A program made the translations under genes and the position numbers. A DNA stretch of 39,349 bases, from contig JBBIND010000039.1 in assembly GCA_037444075.1 (NCBI GenBank), positions 1-39,349 on the forward strand. The letters are read 5' to 3'. The notes beneath the pieces were generated by a model, which saw only the letters and a program-made list of their open reading frames with translations, searched no databases and was not told where the DNA came from. Source of the DNA: JBBIND01 sp037444075. Its GTDB lineage: Bacteria > Acidobacteriota > Terriglobia > Bryobacterales > Bryobacteraceae. Of this stretch, positions 15,872 to 24,964 are shown piece after piece; the first letter of the stretch is position 1; each line of letters starts with the position of its first letter.

Positions 15872-17952
15872 GCGCCGGCTCTGACTCCTCGCGGAGCCAG
15901 AGGGAGCGAGCGCAGGCGGATTCCCGTGGCGTCGAAGATGGCGCTGCCGAGCGCGGGCGCGAGCGCGCAAATGGGCGTTTCGCCGCCGCCCGCGGAGGGC
16001 AGATCTTTGCGGTCCAGCAGCACGACGTCGATCGGAGGAACGTCGCTGAAGCGCGGCACGCGATAACGCGAGAAGCGCGGGTTGAGCATCCGGCCGTTCT
16101 CGAATTCGACGGCTTCAAACAACGCTCCGCCGATGCCCATCATGATCATCCCCTGCACCTGGTTTTTCAGATGATCGGGGTTCACCACGGCGCCGCATTC
16201 GAAGGCCACCACCACTTTGCGGATGGCGACAGCCCCGCTCTGCGGCGACACCGACACCTCGACGCAATTGGCCACATAGCTGCCCTTTTCGAAGCCGCCC
16301 GCCAGGCCATAGCCGTGGTGCGGAGCGGGCTTCTTGCGGTTGTTCCAGCCGAAGCGCGCCGCGGCGGCTTCAAACACGGCGCGCAGACGCGGGTCGGTCA
16401 GGTTGCGCAGCCGGAATTCGAGCGGATCCAGCCGCGCGGCGAGCGCCAATTCGTCCATGTGCGTTTCGCGGGCGAAGAAGTTGGCCGGAGCGGCGAGAGC
16501 GCGGTATGAACCCTGCCGCAGCGGAGACTGAACGGGGTGATATTGGATGAGCTGATTCGGAACGTCGTAGAGCGTCTGAATCCCGGCGCCGCCCGAGTTG
16601 TAGTTGTGGAACTCCCACGCTGTCAATCTGCCGTCCGCGCTGATGCCCGAGGAAACCTCGATCACGCCTGCCGGCCGGAAGTAAGCCCAGAGAAACTCTT
16701 CCTCGCGCGTCCAGACCAGTTTGACCGGACGTCCCGCCGCTTTGGCCAGCCGCGCTGCTTCGACAGCCGCGTCGCCGCTGTGTTTGCCTCCATAACCTGA
16801 GCCTGTGTCGGGCACGATGACGCGCACCCGGTCTTCAGGCACCCCTAGCGCCGAGGACAGCTCGCTGCGGACACCGAAGGGCCTTTGTGTGCCCGTCCAG
16901 ACGGTGAGTTTGCCGTCCTTCCATTCAGCCAGCGCAGCACGCGGCTCGAGCGGCGCGTGCGCGATGTATTGCAGCATGTAGGTTTGTTTTAACTTCTGCG
17001 CGGCGGCGGCCATGCCTGCTTCCATGGAGCCGCGCCGCGTGCCGCCCTCACTGCGGCCTTCCGTTGCCTTGGACTTCAAATAGGTGAAGATGCCTCGCGA
17101 AGAAGGCTGTGGTGAGGTGTTCCACTGAGCGCGAACCAGCCTGGCTGCCTCGGCTGCTTCTTCCGGCGTCGCCGCCGCTACACCGACGAAGTCACCCTCG
17201 TGCAACGCCGTCACGCCCGGCAAAGCCTGGGCGGGTTTCAGGTCGACTTCGGCGAGCGTGGCGTTCCAGGCGGGAGCCCTCACAACTTTGCCGTGCAACA
17301 TGCCGGGCAGTTTCATGTCCGAGACGTACTTGTGCCTGCCGGTGACGAAGTCCCGCCCGTTCACCTTGGGGATGGACACTCCGGACACTTTCCACTGCGC
17401 TGCGGGTGTCAGGGCGGTTTCGGCGGGGATGGTTTGTGTCAGCTTCTGACCCTTGGCCAACTCGGCGTACGCCAGCGTTTGGTCCGAACCGGAACGCCGT
17501 ATGCGTCCCTCCGCGGCGGCCAACGTGGAGCGTTCGGCACCCCAGCGCTCGGCAGCCAACCCGATGAGGATTTCGCGCGCGGCGGCCGCGGCTTTGCGCA
17601 GTTGGGGGGCCATGAAAGGAGTGCTGCGGCTGCCGAACGTGCCCATGTCATAAGGCGTCAGGTCCGTATCACCCATCACCAGGTGGATGGTGCCGAGCGG
17701 CGTGTGGAGTTCTTCGGCCACCGCCTGAGCGAGCGAAGTGCGAATATCCTGCCCGACTTCGGTCTTGCCGGTGTAGACCGTCACGCGGCCCTCCGCTCCG
17801 ATGTGCAGCCAGGCCGAAATCTCCTGAGGCATGGCGCCGCCGGAGCCGCGCTGCCTTGCGCCGGTTTCCTGTGCGTCTACAGACTCTTCGACCAGCAGCA
17901 CCAGAATGCCGCCGCCGAGGGTTTTGAAAAAGCCGCGCCGCGTTTCAGGCAT
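15868..17952 (-). CDS. Molybdopterin-binding subunit of a xanthine-dehydrogenase-family hydroxylase (IorB-like)
   Basis: A 694-residue large subunit resembling isoquinoline 1-oxidoreductase beta and periplasmic aldehyde dehydrogenases. The N-terminus carries a Tat signal, TRRGFFKTLGGG, so the cofactor-loaded enzyme is exported folded. Visible features are TVYTGKTEVGQDIRTSLAQ, GDTDLTPYDMGTFGSRST, DTGSGYGGKHSGDAA and, near the end, GGGETPICA with the expected catalytic Glu. The substrate (aldehyde or N-heterocycle) is unknown. The start at 17952 follows from the Tat motif and the overlap with the upstream iron-sulfur subunit by eight bases; the longer frame to 18063 lies inside that gene. No cytochrome subunit is nearby. 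Confidence 0.88.
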   Translation of the reverse strand: MPETRRGFFKTLGGGILVLLVEESVDAQETGARQRGSGGAMPQEISAWLHIGAEGRVTVYTGKTEVGQDIRTSLAQAVAEELHTPLGTIHLVMGDTDLTPYDMGTFGSRSTPFMAPQLRKAAAAAREILIGLAAERWGAERSTLAAAEGRIRRSGSDQTLAYAELAKGQKLTQTIPAETALTPAAQWKVSGVSIPKVNGRDFVTGRHKYVSDMKLPGMLHGKVVRAPAWNATLAEVDLKPAQALPGVTALHEGDFVGVAAATPEEAAEAARLVRAQWNTSPQPSSRGIFTYLKSKATEGRSEGGTRRGSMEAGMAAAAQKLKQTYMLQYIAHAPLEPRAALAEWKDGKLTVWTGTQRPFGVRSELSSALGVPEDRVRVIVPDTGSGYGGKHSGDAAVEAARLAKAAGRPVKLVWTREEEFLWAYFRPAGVIEVSSGISADGRLTAWEFHNYNSGGAGIQTLYDVPNQLIQYHPVQSPLRQGSYRALAAPANFFARETHMDELALAARLDPLEFRLRNLTDPRLRAVFEAAAARFGWNNRKKPAPHHGYGLAGGFEKGSYVANCVEVSVSPQSGAVAIRKVVVAFECGAVVNPDHLKNQVQGMIMMGIGGALFEAVEFENGRMLNPRFSRYRVPRFSDVPPIDVVLLDRKDLPSAGGGETPICALAPALGSAIFDATGIRLRSLPLAPRGVRAGA

Positions 17953-18427
17953 TGGAGACCCCCTTGCGCAGGGATGACGCCAGGCGGACCGCTTCGACAA
18001 TCCGCGGGTAGGTGCCGCAGCGGCAGATGTTCCCCTGCATCTGTTTGGCAATCTGGGCTTCATCCGGGTTCGGTGTTTGCCGCAGCAGCGCGGCAGCCGC
18101 CATGATCATGCCAGACGTGCAAAAGCCGCACTGCAAGGCGCCTGCTTTGAGGAAAGACTCCTGCAACAGGTCCAGGCGCCCGTTCTGTTCGAGGCCCTCA
18201 ATGGTGGTTACACGCCTGCCCGCCACCGACGCAGCCGGCGTGATGCAGGAGCGCACCGGTCTGCCGTCCACGAGGACCGTACAGGAACCGCATTGGCCTT
18301 CGCCGCAGCCGAGCTTTGCGCCGGTCAGATCAAGGTTCTCCCGCAGGACGTTCAGCAGCGTCCGTCCCGGTGGCGCCAGAATGCGCCGGTGGACACCGTT
18401 CACACTGAATTCGATGAGTTGCGACAT
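17945..18427 (-). CDS. [2Fe-2S] iron-sulfur subunit of the molybdenum hydroxylase (IorA-like)
   Basis: A 160-residue electron-transfer subunit. The N-terminal plant-type ferredoxin domain holds the first cluster (GAKLGCGEGQCGSCTVLVDG and a later Cys in RSCIT). The C-terminal domain holds the second cluster, in LQCGFCTSGMIMA and GNICRCGTYPRI. It passes electrons from the molybdopterin subunit encoded directly downstream, with which it overlaps by eight bases (ATGCCTGA). An AAGGAG lies nine bases before its ATG. It has no leader of its own and would be exported with the Tat-tagged partner. Confidence 0.93.
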   Translation of the reverse strand: MSQLIEFSVNGVHRRILAPPGRTLLNVLRENLDLTGAKLGCGEGQCGSCTVLVDGRPVRSCITPAASVAGRRVTTIEGLEQNGRLDLLQESFLKAGALQCGFCTSGMIMAAAALLRQTPNPDEAQIAKQMQGNICRCGTYPRIVEAVRLASSLRKGVSNA

Positions 18428-18721
18428 GCCTACCGTCTCCTTCCACCTGTCCGCTGAAGTGAGGGAACAAGCGGTGGTTCCATCCTAGCGCGGATTCCCG
18501 GCCATGCGGCGAACTCTGTTAAGGCGCGCCCACGGTTCCGGAAGTTTCACACAGGCGCCTGCAAAGATAGCCGCACGGAGGGCAGGCTTTGAGCGTTCAG
18601 GCAGTTGGCGGGCGGCCTGCGTCAGTAGGAAGTCCGGGCCGCCGCGGCGCAGACCGGGACGCCGTCCTCAGCGCCCGAACGGGCAGACCATATACCCAGT
18701 CGATATACCGTACGAAAAGCC
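18428..18721. other. Gene-poor stretch between the molybdenum hydroxylase and the Cas3 remnant
   Basis: About 290 bases without a convincing gene. The first part is GC-rich like the surroundings and the end becomes AT-richer (ATATACCC, GATATACC). I looked for CRISPR-like direct repeats and for a tRNA and saw neither. The change in base composition near 18690 may mark the edge of acquired DNA. Confidence 0.4.
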
Positions 18722-18750
18722 TTGCTTGATCGCGTGGGTCGCGCTATAAC
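18722..18750 (+). promoter_or_regulatory. Sigma70-like promoter before the Cas3 remnant
   Basis: TTGCTT (18722-18727), a spacer of exactly 17 bases and TATAAC (18745-18750, five of six). Transcription would start near 18757, about 120 bases ahead of the GTG at 18878. It lies in AT-richer DNA than its surroundings. Confidence 0.5.
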
Positions 18751-18877
18751 TACCCATAACTGATGCCAGTGTCGTTGATTAGTCTTAATGTGATCCTGTC
18801 CAGTATGTTCTCAAGTGAGCAGCGAAGGTGGACGATTCTGGCAGCGGTGGTTCGGAGTTCTACTAAAGGTTCGGCAA

Positions 18878-19282
18878 GTGCCGGCTCCAAGAAAGAGAAA
18901 CAACCATTCGCTTGTCCCGGAGAGTGTCCCTCGTTATGAGGACTGCTGGGCTAAGACAACCGCCGACGGACGGCCGGGCATCAGTGTCCGCGACCACTGC
19001 CTGAACGTTGGATGCGTTGCCGAAGCGCTGCTGGAGTTGCTGCCTGGTCACCTGCGTAGGTTGTTGCCCCACGGCGCTGTCACTCTGGCTGCCCTTCACG
19101 ACGTGGGCAAAGTCTCGCCGGGTTTTCAATCTAAGTGCGAGGCTTGGTTGATTCAGCAGTCCCTGTGGGACGTCGCTCTAAGTCAGGCCTGGTCGTCCGC
19201 ACGCTGTCCGCCGGCGTGGTGTTCCGGATGCCCGCCACGTGGCGCGGCAACCGCCCGGCGCAGCCGCGCGACACGCGGGTGA
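18878..19282 (+). pseudogene. Truncated Cas3 HD-nuclease N-terminus
   Basis: The first ~105 residues resemble the HD-nuclease domain at the head of type I CRISPR Cas3: YEDCWAKTTADGRPGIS, VRDHCLNVGCVAEALLELLP (first metal His, residue 40) and LAALHDVGKVSPGFQSKCEAWL (HD motif at 74-75). Later HD metal ligands and the whole helicase are missing. After about 19195 the frame continues in Pro/Ala/Arg-rich sequence unlike Cas3 and stops at 19282. No other cas gene or repeat array follows; a nitroreductase gene begins 50 bases later. The GTG at 18878 has AAAGG eight bases upstream; another in-frame GTG exists at 18815. Most likely a relic of a lost CRISPR-Cas locus. Subtype cannot be assigned. Confidence 0.65.
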
Positions 19283-19332
19283 AGCAGCAACATTTCAGAC
19301 TCCAAGGTATGATAGGCGCGAAAGGAGTTCTG

Positions 19333-20004
19333 ATGCGCGGACCTTTAACCATAATCTTGATGGCGGCCGGCTGCACTGCGTTTGCGGCGCAGGCGCCAAC
19401 GTTGATTGAACTACCCAAACCTGCACTCCGGGGCAAGCTATCCCTGGAACAGACGCTGGCCGAACGCCGCACGGTGCGGGAGTACGCTCCGGAAGCCCTG
19501 GAGTTAGGCGAAGTAGGCCAACTGCTGTGGGCCGCACAGGGCGTCACCGACGCCAAGGGCTTCCGCACGGCGCCTTCGGCCGGTGCGCAATATCCCCTGG
19601 AAATCTACGCCGTGGCTGCCAACGTGAAGGGGCTGGCGGCCGGGGTCTATCGATACAAACCGAAGGAACATGCACTCGAATTGGCAGCGCCGCTCGAAAA
19701 GAGCGACGCGGTGGCCGCTGCGGCTCTCGGAAGGGGTCCGATGAAGGCTGCGCCGATCGTCTTCCTCATATCCGCGGTCTCCGCACGCACAGCCGGCAGA
19801 TTCAAGGGGAGGACGCAGCGCTTCATCGATTTCGAGGCCGGGCATGCGGCTCAGAATCTGCTGCTCCAGGCTACTGCGTTGGGCTTGGGCGCGGTGCCCA
19901 TCGGTGGCTTCACTGACCAGGAGTTCAGGCAAGTGGCCCGGCTTGCTGAGGGAGAAGAGCCGCTCTACCTGATCGCCGCGGGGCGCAGGCTAGCGGGACG
20001 CTAA
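19333..20004 (+). CDS. Exported SagB/ThcOx-type nitroreductase
   Basis: A 223-residue FMN-dependent oxidoreductase of the SagB-type dehydrogenase branch of the nitroreductase family. After a signal sequence (about 1-20, ending TAFAAQ; a Cys at 14 makes a lipoprotein conceivable but the lipobox is poor) come SLEQTLAERRTVREYAPE, LGQ-like helix LLWAAQGVTDAKGFRTAPSAGAQYPLEIY, and AGHAAQNLLLQATALGLGAVPIGGF, all FMN-site segments. SagB proteins oxidise azolines in peptide toxins, but many family members, including solitary exported ones like this, have unknown roles, and no cyclodehydratase or precursor peptide is visible. AAAGGAG six bases ahead fixes the ATG at 19333 rather than the far longer upstream frame, which runs through the Cas3 remnant. 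Confidence 0.82.
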   Translation: MRGPLTIILMAAGCTAFAAQAPTLIELPKPALRGKLSLEQTLAERRTVREYAPEALELGEVGQLLWAAQGVTDAKGFRTAPSAGAQYPLEIYAVAANVKGLAAGVYRYKPKEHALELAAPLEKSDAVAAAALGRGPMKAAPIVFLISAVSARTAGRFKGRTQRFIDFEAGHAAQNLLLQATALGLGAVPIGGFTDQEFRQVARLAEGEEPLYLIAAGRRLAGR

Positions 20005-20073
20005 CAGATGCCTGCGTCCTGAATCCACCGCCGCCTCGTCCGGCAAGGTATTGTTAGGAGTATAGGAGCCAAC

Positions 20074-20937
20074 ATGATCAACCGTAGAGAGTTCGTAAAG
20101 AGCAGTCTTTTGGGAGGGGCGTTGGCGGCCACGGCCGGAAGTTGGCCCGCCTGGGGAGCAAGAGCTCCGCAAGCCAACGATGTCATTCATCTGGGACCGG
20201 ACAAGGTCCGGCTTACCCGGCTGGCCATCGGCATGGGCACACGAGGCGGCAGCGTGCAACGGGAACTGGGCGTCCAGGGGCTGGCCGACCTGCTGCACTT
20301 TGGCTATGACCAGGGTCTCTTCTTCTGGGAAACGGCGGACAGCTACCGAACCCACGAGCACACCAGGGAGGCCGTCAAGCGCGTGCCGCGCGAGAAAATC
20401 ACGCTGCTGACCAAGACGCGCGCGCGTACGGCGGACGAGATGCGAGCCGATCTGGACCGTTTCCGCAAGGAAATGGGGACGGACTACATCGACATCATCC
20501 TGCTGCACGCGCTTGGCAGGGCGGATTGGCCCGGAGAACGCGCCGGGGCCATGGATGTTCTTTCCGAAGCCAAGGAAAAAGGCATCGTGCGTTCTCACGG
20601 CGTCAGTTGCCACAATATCGATGCGCTGCGGACGGCGGCCAAAACGCCGTGGGTGCGCGTCGACCTGGCCCGCATCAACCCTGAAGGCGTGCAGATGGAT
20701 GCCGATCCGGCCACTGTCACCAGCGTGCTTCGCGAGATGAAGGCTGCCGGCAAGGGCGTCATCGGCATGAAGATCCTCGGCGAGGGCGCTTTGCGCGACC
20801 GCGTGGACGAGATGCTGGGCCACGCGTTGAACCTCGATTGCGTCGATTGCTTCACCATCGGACCGGCCAACCGCGGCGAGTTGACGGACCTGATCAAACG
20901 CATTCCGCAGGCGGGTCAACGCGCCAAGGCAGCCTGA
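20074..20937 (+). CDS. Tat-exported aldo/keto reductase
   Basis: A 287-residue aldo/keto reductase barrel preceded by a Tat signal (NRREFVKSSLLGGALAATAG). The catalytic set is recognisable: Asp and Tyr in WETADSYRTHEHT, Lys in ITLLTKTRAR, His in DIILLHALG. It also has SHGVSCHNIDALRTA and GVIGMKILGEG. NADPH-using enzymes of this family are usually cytoplasmic; exported versions are common in Planctomycetes and Acidobacteria and their electron source is unclear. Clear ribosome site (AGGAGCC) before the ATG. It lies 69 bases after the nitroreductase, perhaps in one transcript. Confidence 0.85.
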   Translation: MINRREFVKSSLLGGALAATAGSWPAWGARAPQANDVIHLGPDKVRLTRLAIGMGTRGGSVQRELGVQGLADLLHFGYDQGLFFWETADSYRTHEHTREAVKRVPREKITLLTKTRARTADEMRADLDRFRKEMGTDYIDIILLHALGRADWPGERAGAMDVLSEAKEKGIVRSHGVSCHNIDALRTAAKTPWVRVDLARINPEGVQMDADPATVTSVLREMKAAGKGVIGMKILGEGALRDRVDEMLGHALNLDCVDCFTIGPANRGELTDLIKRIPQAGQRAKAA

Positions 20938-20995
20938 CAGGCCGCAGGGGAAACTCACGAAGAGCGAGTCAGACAGCGCGGGGGCTGACGGCCTG
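20938..20995. terminator. Possible stem structure between convergent genes
   Basis: CAGGCCG (20938-20944) pairs with CGGCCTG (20989-20995), enclosing a small ACTC/GAGT stem. It begins at the aldo/keto reductase stop, ahead of the convergent sugar-porter gene. There is no T-run, so termination is only a suggestion. Confidence 0.25.
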
Positions 20996-21041
20996 CGCGC
21001 AAAGCAACCACTGTGCCGCGCGCGGGGCCCGCAGCCCGAGC

Positions 21042-22394
21042 CTAGTGAATCCAACTACGTTCGATTTGCTCCAGGGTCTGGCCTTTGGTCTCCGGCACGA
21101 CACGCCATATGAAGAAGAACGTGAACGCGCAAACCACGCCGTAGAGCCAGAATGCGCCCGCCGCGCCGAGCACTCTCACTAAAGAAAGAAACGTGAGCGT
21201 CAACAACAAGCAGGCCAGCCACAGGGTCACTGTGGCGATGGCCATGGCGCGTCCGCGGATGCGCGTAGGGAACAGCTCCGACATGACTACCCAGACTCCC
21301 GGTCCCATGCCCACCGCAAAGCAGGCCACGTAGCAGAGAATGATGCCCAGAATCAGCATCGCGCCCGTGGGCCGCAGGTAGAACGCCGTCCCCAGAACTG
21401 CCAGGCTGAGGCCCATGCCTCCCGCCGCGCTCAGCAGCAGCGGCTTGCGTCCGAGCCGGTCAATGGCCACTAACGCCACGATGGTGCACAGCAGGTTGGT
21501 GAGCCCGATGACGACGTTGGCGAGCAGGGCGCTCGAAGCGCTATTTTGGCCCACCTGTTCGGTGAAGATCAACGAGCCGTAGAAGAGGATCGTGTTGACG
21601 CCCGTGATCTGCTGAAGGATGGCGAGCGCGACGGCAATGGTGAGCGGACGCCGCATGCCGGGCTCGAGAAGTTGGCGCAGGGAACCGCTTTCTTCGGCGA
21701 TGGCGCCGCGGATTTCCTCCATCTGCGCGAGCGCCTGCTGTCTCCCGCTCACGCGCTCGAGAACTCGAAGCGCTTCCGAGTGACGGCCTTCTTTCACCAG
21801 CCAGCGCGGGCTTTCCGGCACGCGCAGCAGGCTGAACCCAAACAGCGCGGAGGGAGCCGCCGCCACGGCGAACATCCAGCGCCAACTGGTTGCCCCAAGA
21901 TCGGCCAGCAGCCAACTCGCCAGATAGGCGCACAGAATACCCACGACGATCGCCATCTGGTTCAAAGAAACCAGCCGGCCCCGTATGTCGGCGGGCGAGA
22001 TTTCGGCTATGTAGAGCGGAGCCAGCAGGGAGGCCACACCTATCGCGAGGCCACCGGCGAAACGCGCCGCGACGAATTCGGTTAAATCCCGAGGCAGAGC
22101 AGCGGCCACGGCCGATAGGGCAAACACGACAGCCGAAACCAGCAGAATGCGGCGTCTGCCCAGCCTGTCGCTCAGCGCCCCTGCGGCCGCGGCGCCGAAC
22201 GCACACCCAAGCAACAAGCTGCCCGCCGCCACCTCGGTCTGCCAGTCCGTCAGTCGAAACTGGCTTTTCAGAAAGACGATGGCGCCGTTGATGATGGCGA
22301 TGTCGAAGCCGAACAGGAAACCGCCCAGGGCCGCTACCATCGAGACCAGGTAGACGAAGCGGCGGCTGCCCCGGTCAACGTTGTCAATTGGCAT
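21042..22394 (-). CDS. Sugar porter family MFS transporter
   Basis: A 450-residue inner-membrane carrier with 12 predicted helices. Sugar-porter signatures are present: GFLFGFDIAIINGA in helix 1, SDRLGRRR after helix 2, LAPLYIAEISPADIRGRLVSLNQ, the PESPRWLVKEGR loop, ITGVNTILFYG, DRLGRKPLL, and PETKGQTLEQIE at the end. It probably brings in a monosaccharide or small glycoside by H+ symport. Its start overlaps the end of the lyase gene upstream by 11 bases, so the two are cotranscribed; an obvious logic is that the exported lyase frees sugars and this carrier imports them (inference). Confidence 0.92.
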   Translation of the reverse strand: MPIDNVDRGSRRFVYLVSMVAALGGFLFGFDIAIINGAIVFLKSQFRLTDWQTEVAAGSLLLGCAFGAAAAGALSDRLGRRRILLVSAVVFALSAVAAALPRDLTEFVAARFAGGLAIGVASLLAPLYIAEISPADIRGRLVSLNQMAIVVGILCAYLASWLLADLGATSWRWMFAVAAAPSALFGFSLLRVPESPRWLVKEGRHSEALRVLERVSGRQQALAQMEEIRGAIAEESGSLRQLLEPGMRRPLTIAVALAILQQITGVNTILFYGSLIFTEQVGQNSASSALLANVVIGLTNLLCTIVALVAIDRLGRKPLLLSAAGGMGLSLAVLGTAFYLRPTGAMLILGIILCYVACFAVGMGPGVWVVMSELFPTRIRGRAMAIATVTLWLACLLLTLTFLSLVRVLGAAGAFWLYGVVCAFTFFFIWRVVPETKGQTLEQIERSWIH

Positions 22395-24756
22395 TCTTGC
22401 CAGCAGCGGCTACGCGCCACTCCTTTCCGCCGGCACGAACCACGGCGAAATCCCCGCGCGTGCCAGGCGCGGTGGTGGTCTGTAACACGGCGGAGACCGT
22501 CCCGCTCGCAACCGGGATGTTCAGGCGCAGAGACCCGGCCTGCCGTTCGGCAGTCACCGCGCCTTGCGGCGCCCGTCCCTGGCGGTACGGCCGGAGCACG
22601 GCCACGGTGAAGACCTTCTCCATCGGCTCCGCCGTGGCAGCCTCCACGTGCCACTGAGGCGGTATCTGAGGCCGCCCCGTGTTTTGCAGGTAGCCTGTGT
22701 TGGGTTCCGGCTCATAACCCGTCCAGTGCCGGAAAGCGAGTTTCTGCGGCGCGACGTAATCCACCAGCACGCCGGCCGGGCCATGTTCGAGCTTCAGCCT
22801 CTGGTCATTCTCCGCCACCTCGAACGGCACGTGACCATGGAGCATCCATTGAAAGGTGCCGGCTTTGGAGGCCTCAATCTCGTCGGCAATCAGCACCACG
22901 TCCGGTTTCACGAAAACGACGTGACGCAAGTAGCGGATAAACTTCCCTTCGTAGGCCGCGGTGGCGTCGCCAGCCAGGTAGTCAAAGCCATTCTGGAATT
23001 CCCACCGGGCGATCTTGCCGCCGGGGTCAGGACCCACCGGGCGCTGTCCCTGATTGTCAAAGAGCACGGCGTTTTGCGCCCTGGTGTTCCAGCACCAGTT
23101 GCGATGAAACGGGCTGCCGTGAATATCCCGGTAAACGTTATTCACCAGCAAGGCGCTGCCATAGGCGTTCAGGGTGAATGAGTTGTGCGGATCATGACCG
23201 TGGCTGCGCCGGCCCATCGGGCTTGACTTGAATCGTATCTGCACGTTGTCCGCGGCGTCCAGGAGCGTGCTGTTCAGGACCGCTACGCCGGTTCCTCTGA
23301 ATACCTTGGAGGGCGGCAGATCGCGCGGCTCCTTGGCCCGCACCGGTTTTTGCGCCCCCCAGAGGAAGGCCATGACGGGTTCGTCGGGCTCGGCCACGAT
23401 CTTCCAGCGATCCGCCCACCAGGCCCAATACGGGTTTTGCGCGCCGCCAACGAAATATCGCACGAATGCCCAGGATGCGGGTACCGGCCGATGGGAGAGG
23501 TCCCCGAATCCCATATCCGGGGAACCCGGAGGCGCCGTGTAGAGAGCGTATTCGCCGAAGTTGGCGAAGAAGGGTTTGCGGTAGCCGTCAATCCCCAGGG
23601 CGGTGCGCGCAATCTCCATCCACCAGGTGGCCCTGGAAAGATAGCCGCCCCAATAGGAAAGCCCTTCGTGCCAGCCGCCGTCATCGTCCGACCATACCGG
23701 ATACGCCGCGAAGAACTTGCTCACGGAGTAGTGCAGGTAGGTGTCGGAATCCGGATCCTCGCCCAGCGTGGCCAACGCGTATTCGGCCAGCTTGTGCCAG
23801 GTGCGGTTGCCGTGGCTGTTGTACGGTTGGTTGAGGTGGCCCGTGCCTTGCCGGATTTCCCCGCTCATCCACGCATCTCGCGCCCGGCGCTTCATCACTT
23901 GCCGGACCTGCTCTCTTTCCTGCTCGGAAAGCGTGTCGTAGGCCCAGTCATAGACGCGCGGCAACCGGTGCATCATCGGTTTGGCGGCTTCGCAGTTGAG
24001 CTTCCAGTTGGTGGGGCCGTCGGGACTCCAGGAGGCCAGGTGCAGGATCCATCTCCGGGCGCCTTCGGCGTACCTGCGCTCGCCCGTCATGCGATACGCA
24101 AAGGCCAGCAACTCTGCCTCCCCGGTGGCCTTCAAAGTCTGCACGCGGTTCGACCACCAGTACTCCACCGTGGCGGGGTTGGAGGCGCTGCCCATCACGG
24201 TCGGCTCGGGAGTCGGCTCACCGCGCAGGGTCTCATCAGCGCGCTTGAGGATGACGTCAAAGGTGGCCTTGCCGCCGCCCTTGGCCCACTCTTTCAGCCT
24301 CGGCAGTTGCGCCGGCGTCACGAACACGCGGGGGCGTCCGGCGGGAACGCGCCGTTTCAACTCCTCGAGAGCCGGTTGCGGAAACTCAGTGGCGCTCGAA
24401 GGGACCACGAAGCTGCGGGTACGGCTCCAGGCCGATGCTTTGCCCGCCTGTTCGACAATCTTGTAACGCCAGAAGTAACGTCCAGGCTGCAGAGCGCTGT
24501 GATGCGTGTAGACGCTCCAGGGAATGCCGTCCACGGTCACGGCTCCGTTGAAGTCGGCACGGGTCGACCACTGCACGCTGTAGCGCACTGTGCCGCCCGC
24601 GGATGCCCAACTCAACGCGGGAGGATTCACCAGCACGGAGGCGCCCTCCGCCGGGCGGTAGCCCCACTCGTCCGGACGCGCGTCCCGGTCAGGTGTGGCG
24701 CCGGCAACCAGCAGCGGCAATAGAAGCAGCGAAAGAATCAAGCGGCTCATGCCCAT
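22384..24756 (-). CDS. Heparinase II/III-like polysaccharide lyase with DUF4962 domain
   Basis: A 790-residue exported protein. Signal peptide about 1-21 (LILSLLLLPLLVAGA). A fibronectin-like DUF4962 front (WGYRPAEGASVLVNPPALSW, YSVQWSTRADF) is followed by an alpha/alpha toroid (about 150-470; HRLPRVYDWAYDTLSEQER, NSHGNRTWHKLAEYAL, DGGWHEGLSYWGGYLS) and a heparinase II/III C-terminal beta-sandwich (GHDPHNSFTLNAYGSALLVNNVYRD). His and Tyr residues in these motifs sit where PL families place their base and acid. The target is presumably an acidic polysaccharide; not heparin specifically, since alginate and oligouronide lyases share the fold. Start chosen at the ATG 24756, before the leader, with AGGTG upstream; ATG 24750 is an alternative. 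Confidence 0.85.
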   Translation of the reverse strand: MGMSRLILSLLLLPLLVAGATPDRDARPDEWGYRPAEGASVLVNPPALSWASAGGTVRYSVQWSTRADFNGAVTVDGIPWSVYTHHSALQPGRYFWRYKIVEQAGKASAWSRTRSFVVPSSATEFPQPALEELKRRVPAGRPRVFVTPAQLPRLKEWAKGGGKATFDVILKRADETLRGEPTPEPTVMGSASNPATVEYWWSNRVQTLKATGEAELLAFAYRMTGERRYAEGARRWILHLASWSPDGPTNWKLNCEAAKPMMHRLPRVYDWAYDTLSEQEREQVRQVMKRRARDAWMSGEIRQGTGHLNQPYNSHGNRTWHKLAEYALATLGEDPDSDTYLHYSVSKFFAAYPVWSDDDGGWHEGLSYWGGYLSRATWWMEIARTALGIDGYRKPFFANFGEYALYTAPPGSPDMGFGDLSHRPVPASWAFVRYFVGGAQNPYWAWWADRWKIVAEPDEPVMAFLWGAQKPVRAKEPRDLPPSKVFRGTGVAVLNSTLLDAADNVQIRFKSSPMGRRSHGHDPHNSFTLNAYGSALLVNNVYRDIHGSPFHRNWCWNTRAQNAVLFDNQGQRPVGPDPGGKIARWEFQNGFDYLAGDATAAYEGKFIRYLRHVVFVKPDVVLIADEIEASKAGTFQWMLHGHVPFEVAENDQRLKLEHGPAGVLVDYVAPQKLAFRHWTGYEPEPNTGYLQNTGRPQIPPQWHVEAATAEPMEKVFTVAVLRPYRQGRAPQGAVTAERQAGSLRLNIPVASGTVSAVLQTTTAPGTRGDFAVVRAGGKEWRVAAAGKNAN

Positions 24757-24964
24757 ACAGCATACACCTGACCGGCCGGGCCGGAGGCTGAGTCCACAGC
24801 GGGCGCGGGGCAAACCGCGGGCGATGCGTTCAGCCGGGCGGTCTGGCTTGCCTCGCGGCGGCATTTGCGAGAAACTGGATTAGTAATTCCTGTTTCCGGG
24901 TCATTCGCCTGGGCCGCGGCCATTCAGACCGCGAAATGTATTGAACCTGACAAGCTATAAATCC

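Noticed and set aside
18428..19330. CRISPR array next to the Cas3 remnant
   Set aside because: No regularly spaced direct repeats could be found on either side.
23350..24723. 457-codon plus-strand open frame
   Set aside because: Antisense to the lyase gene, no motif or start signal.
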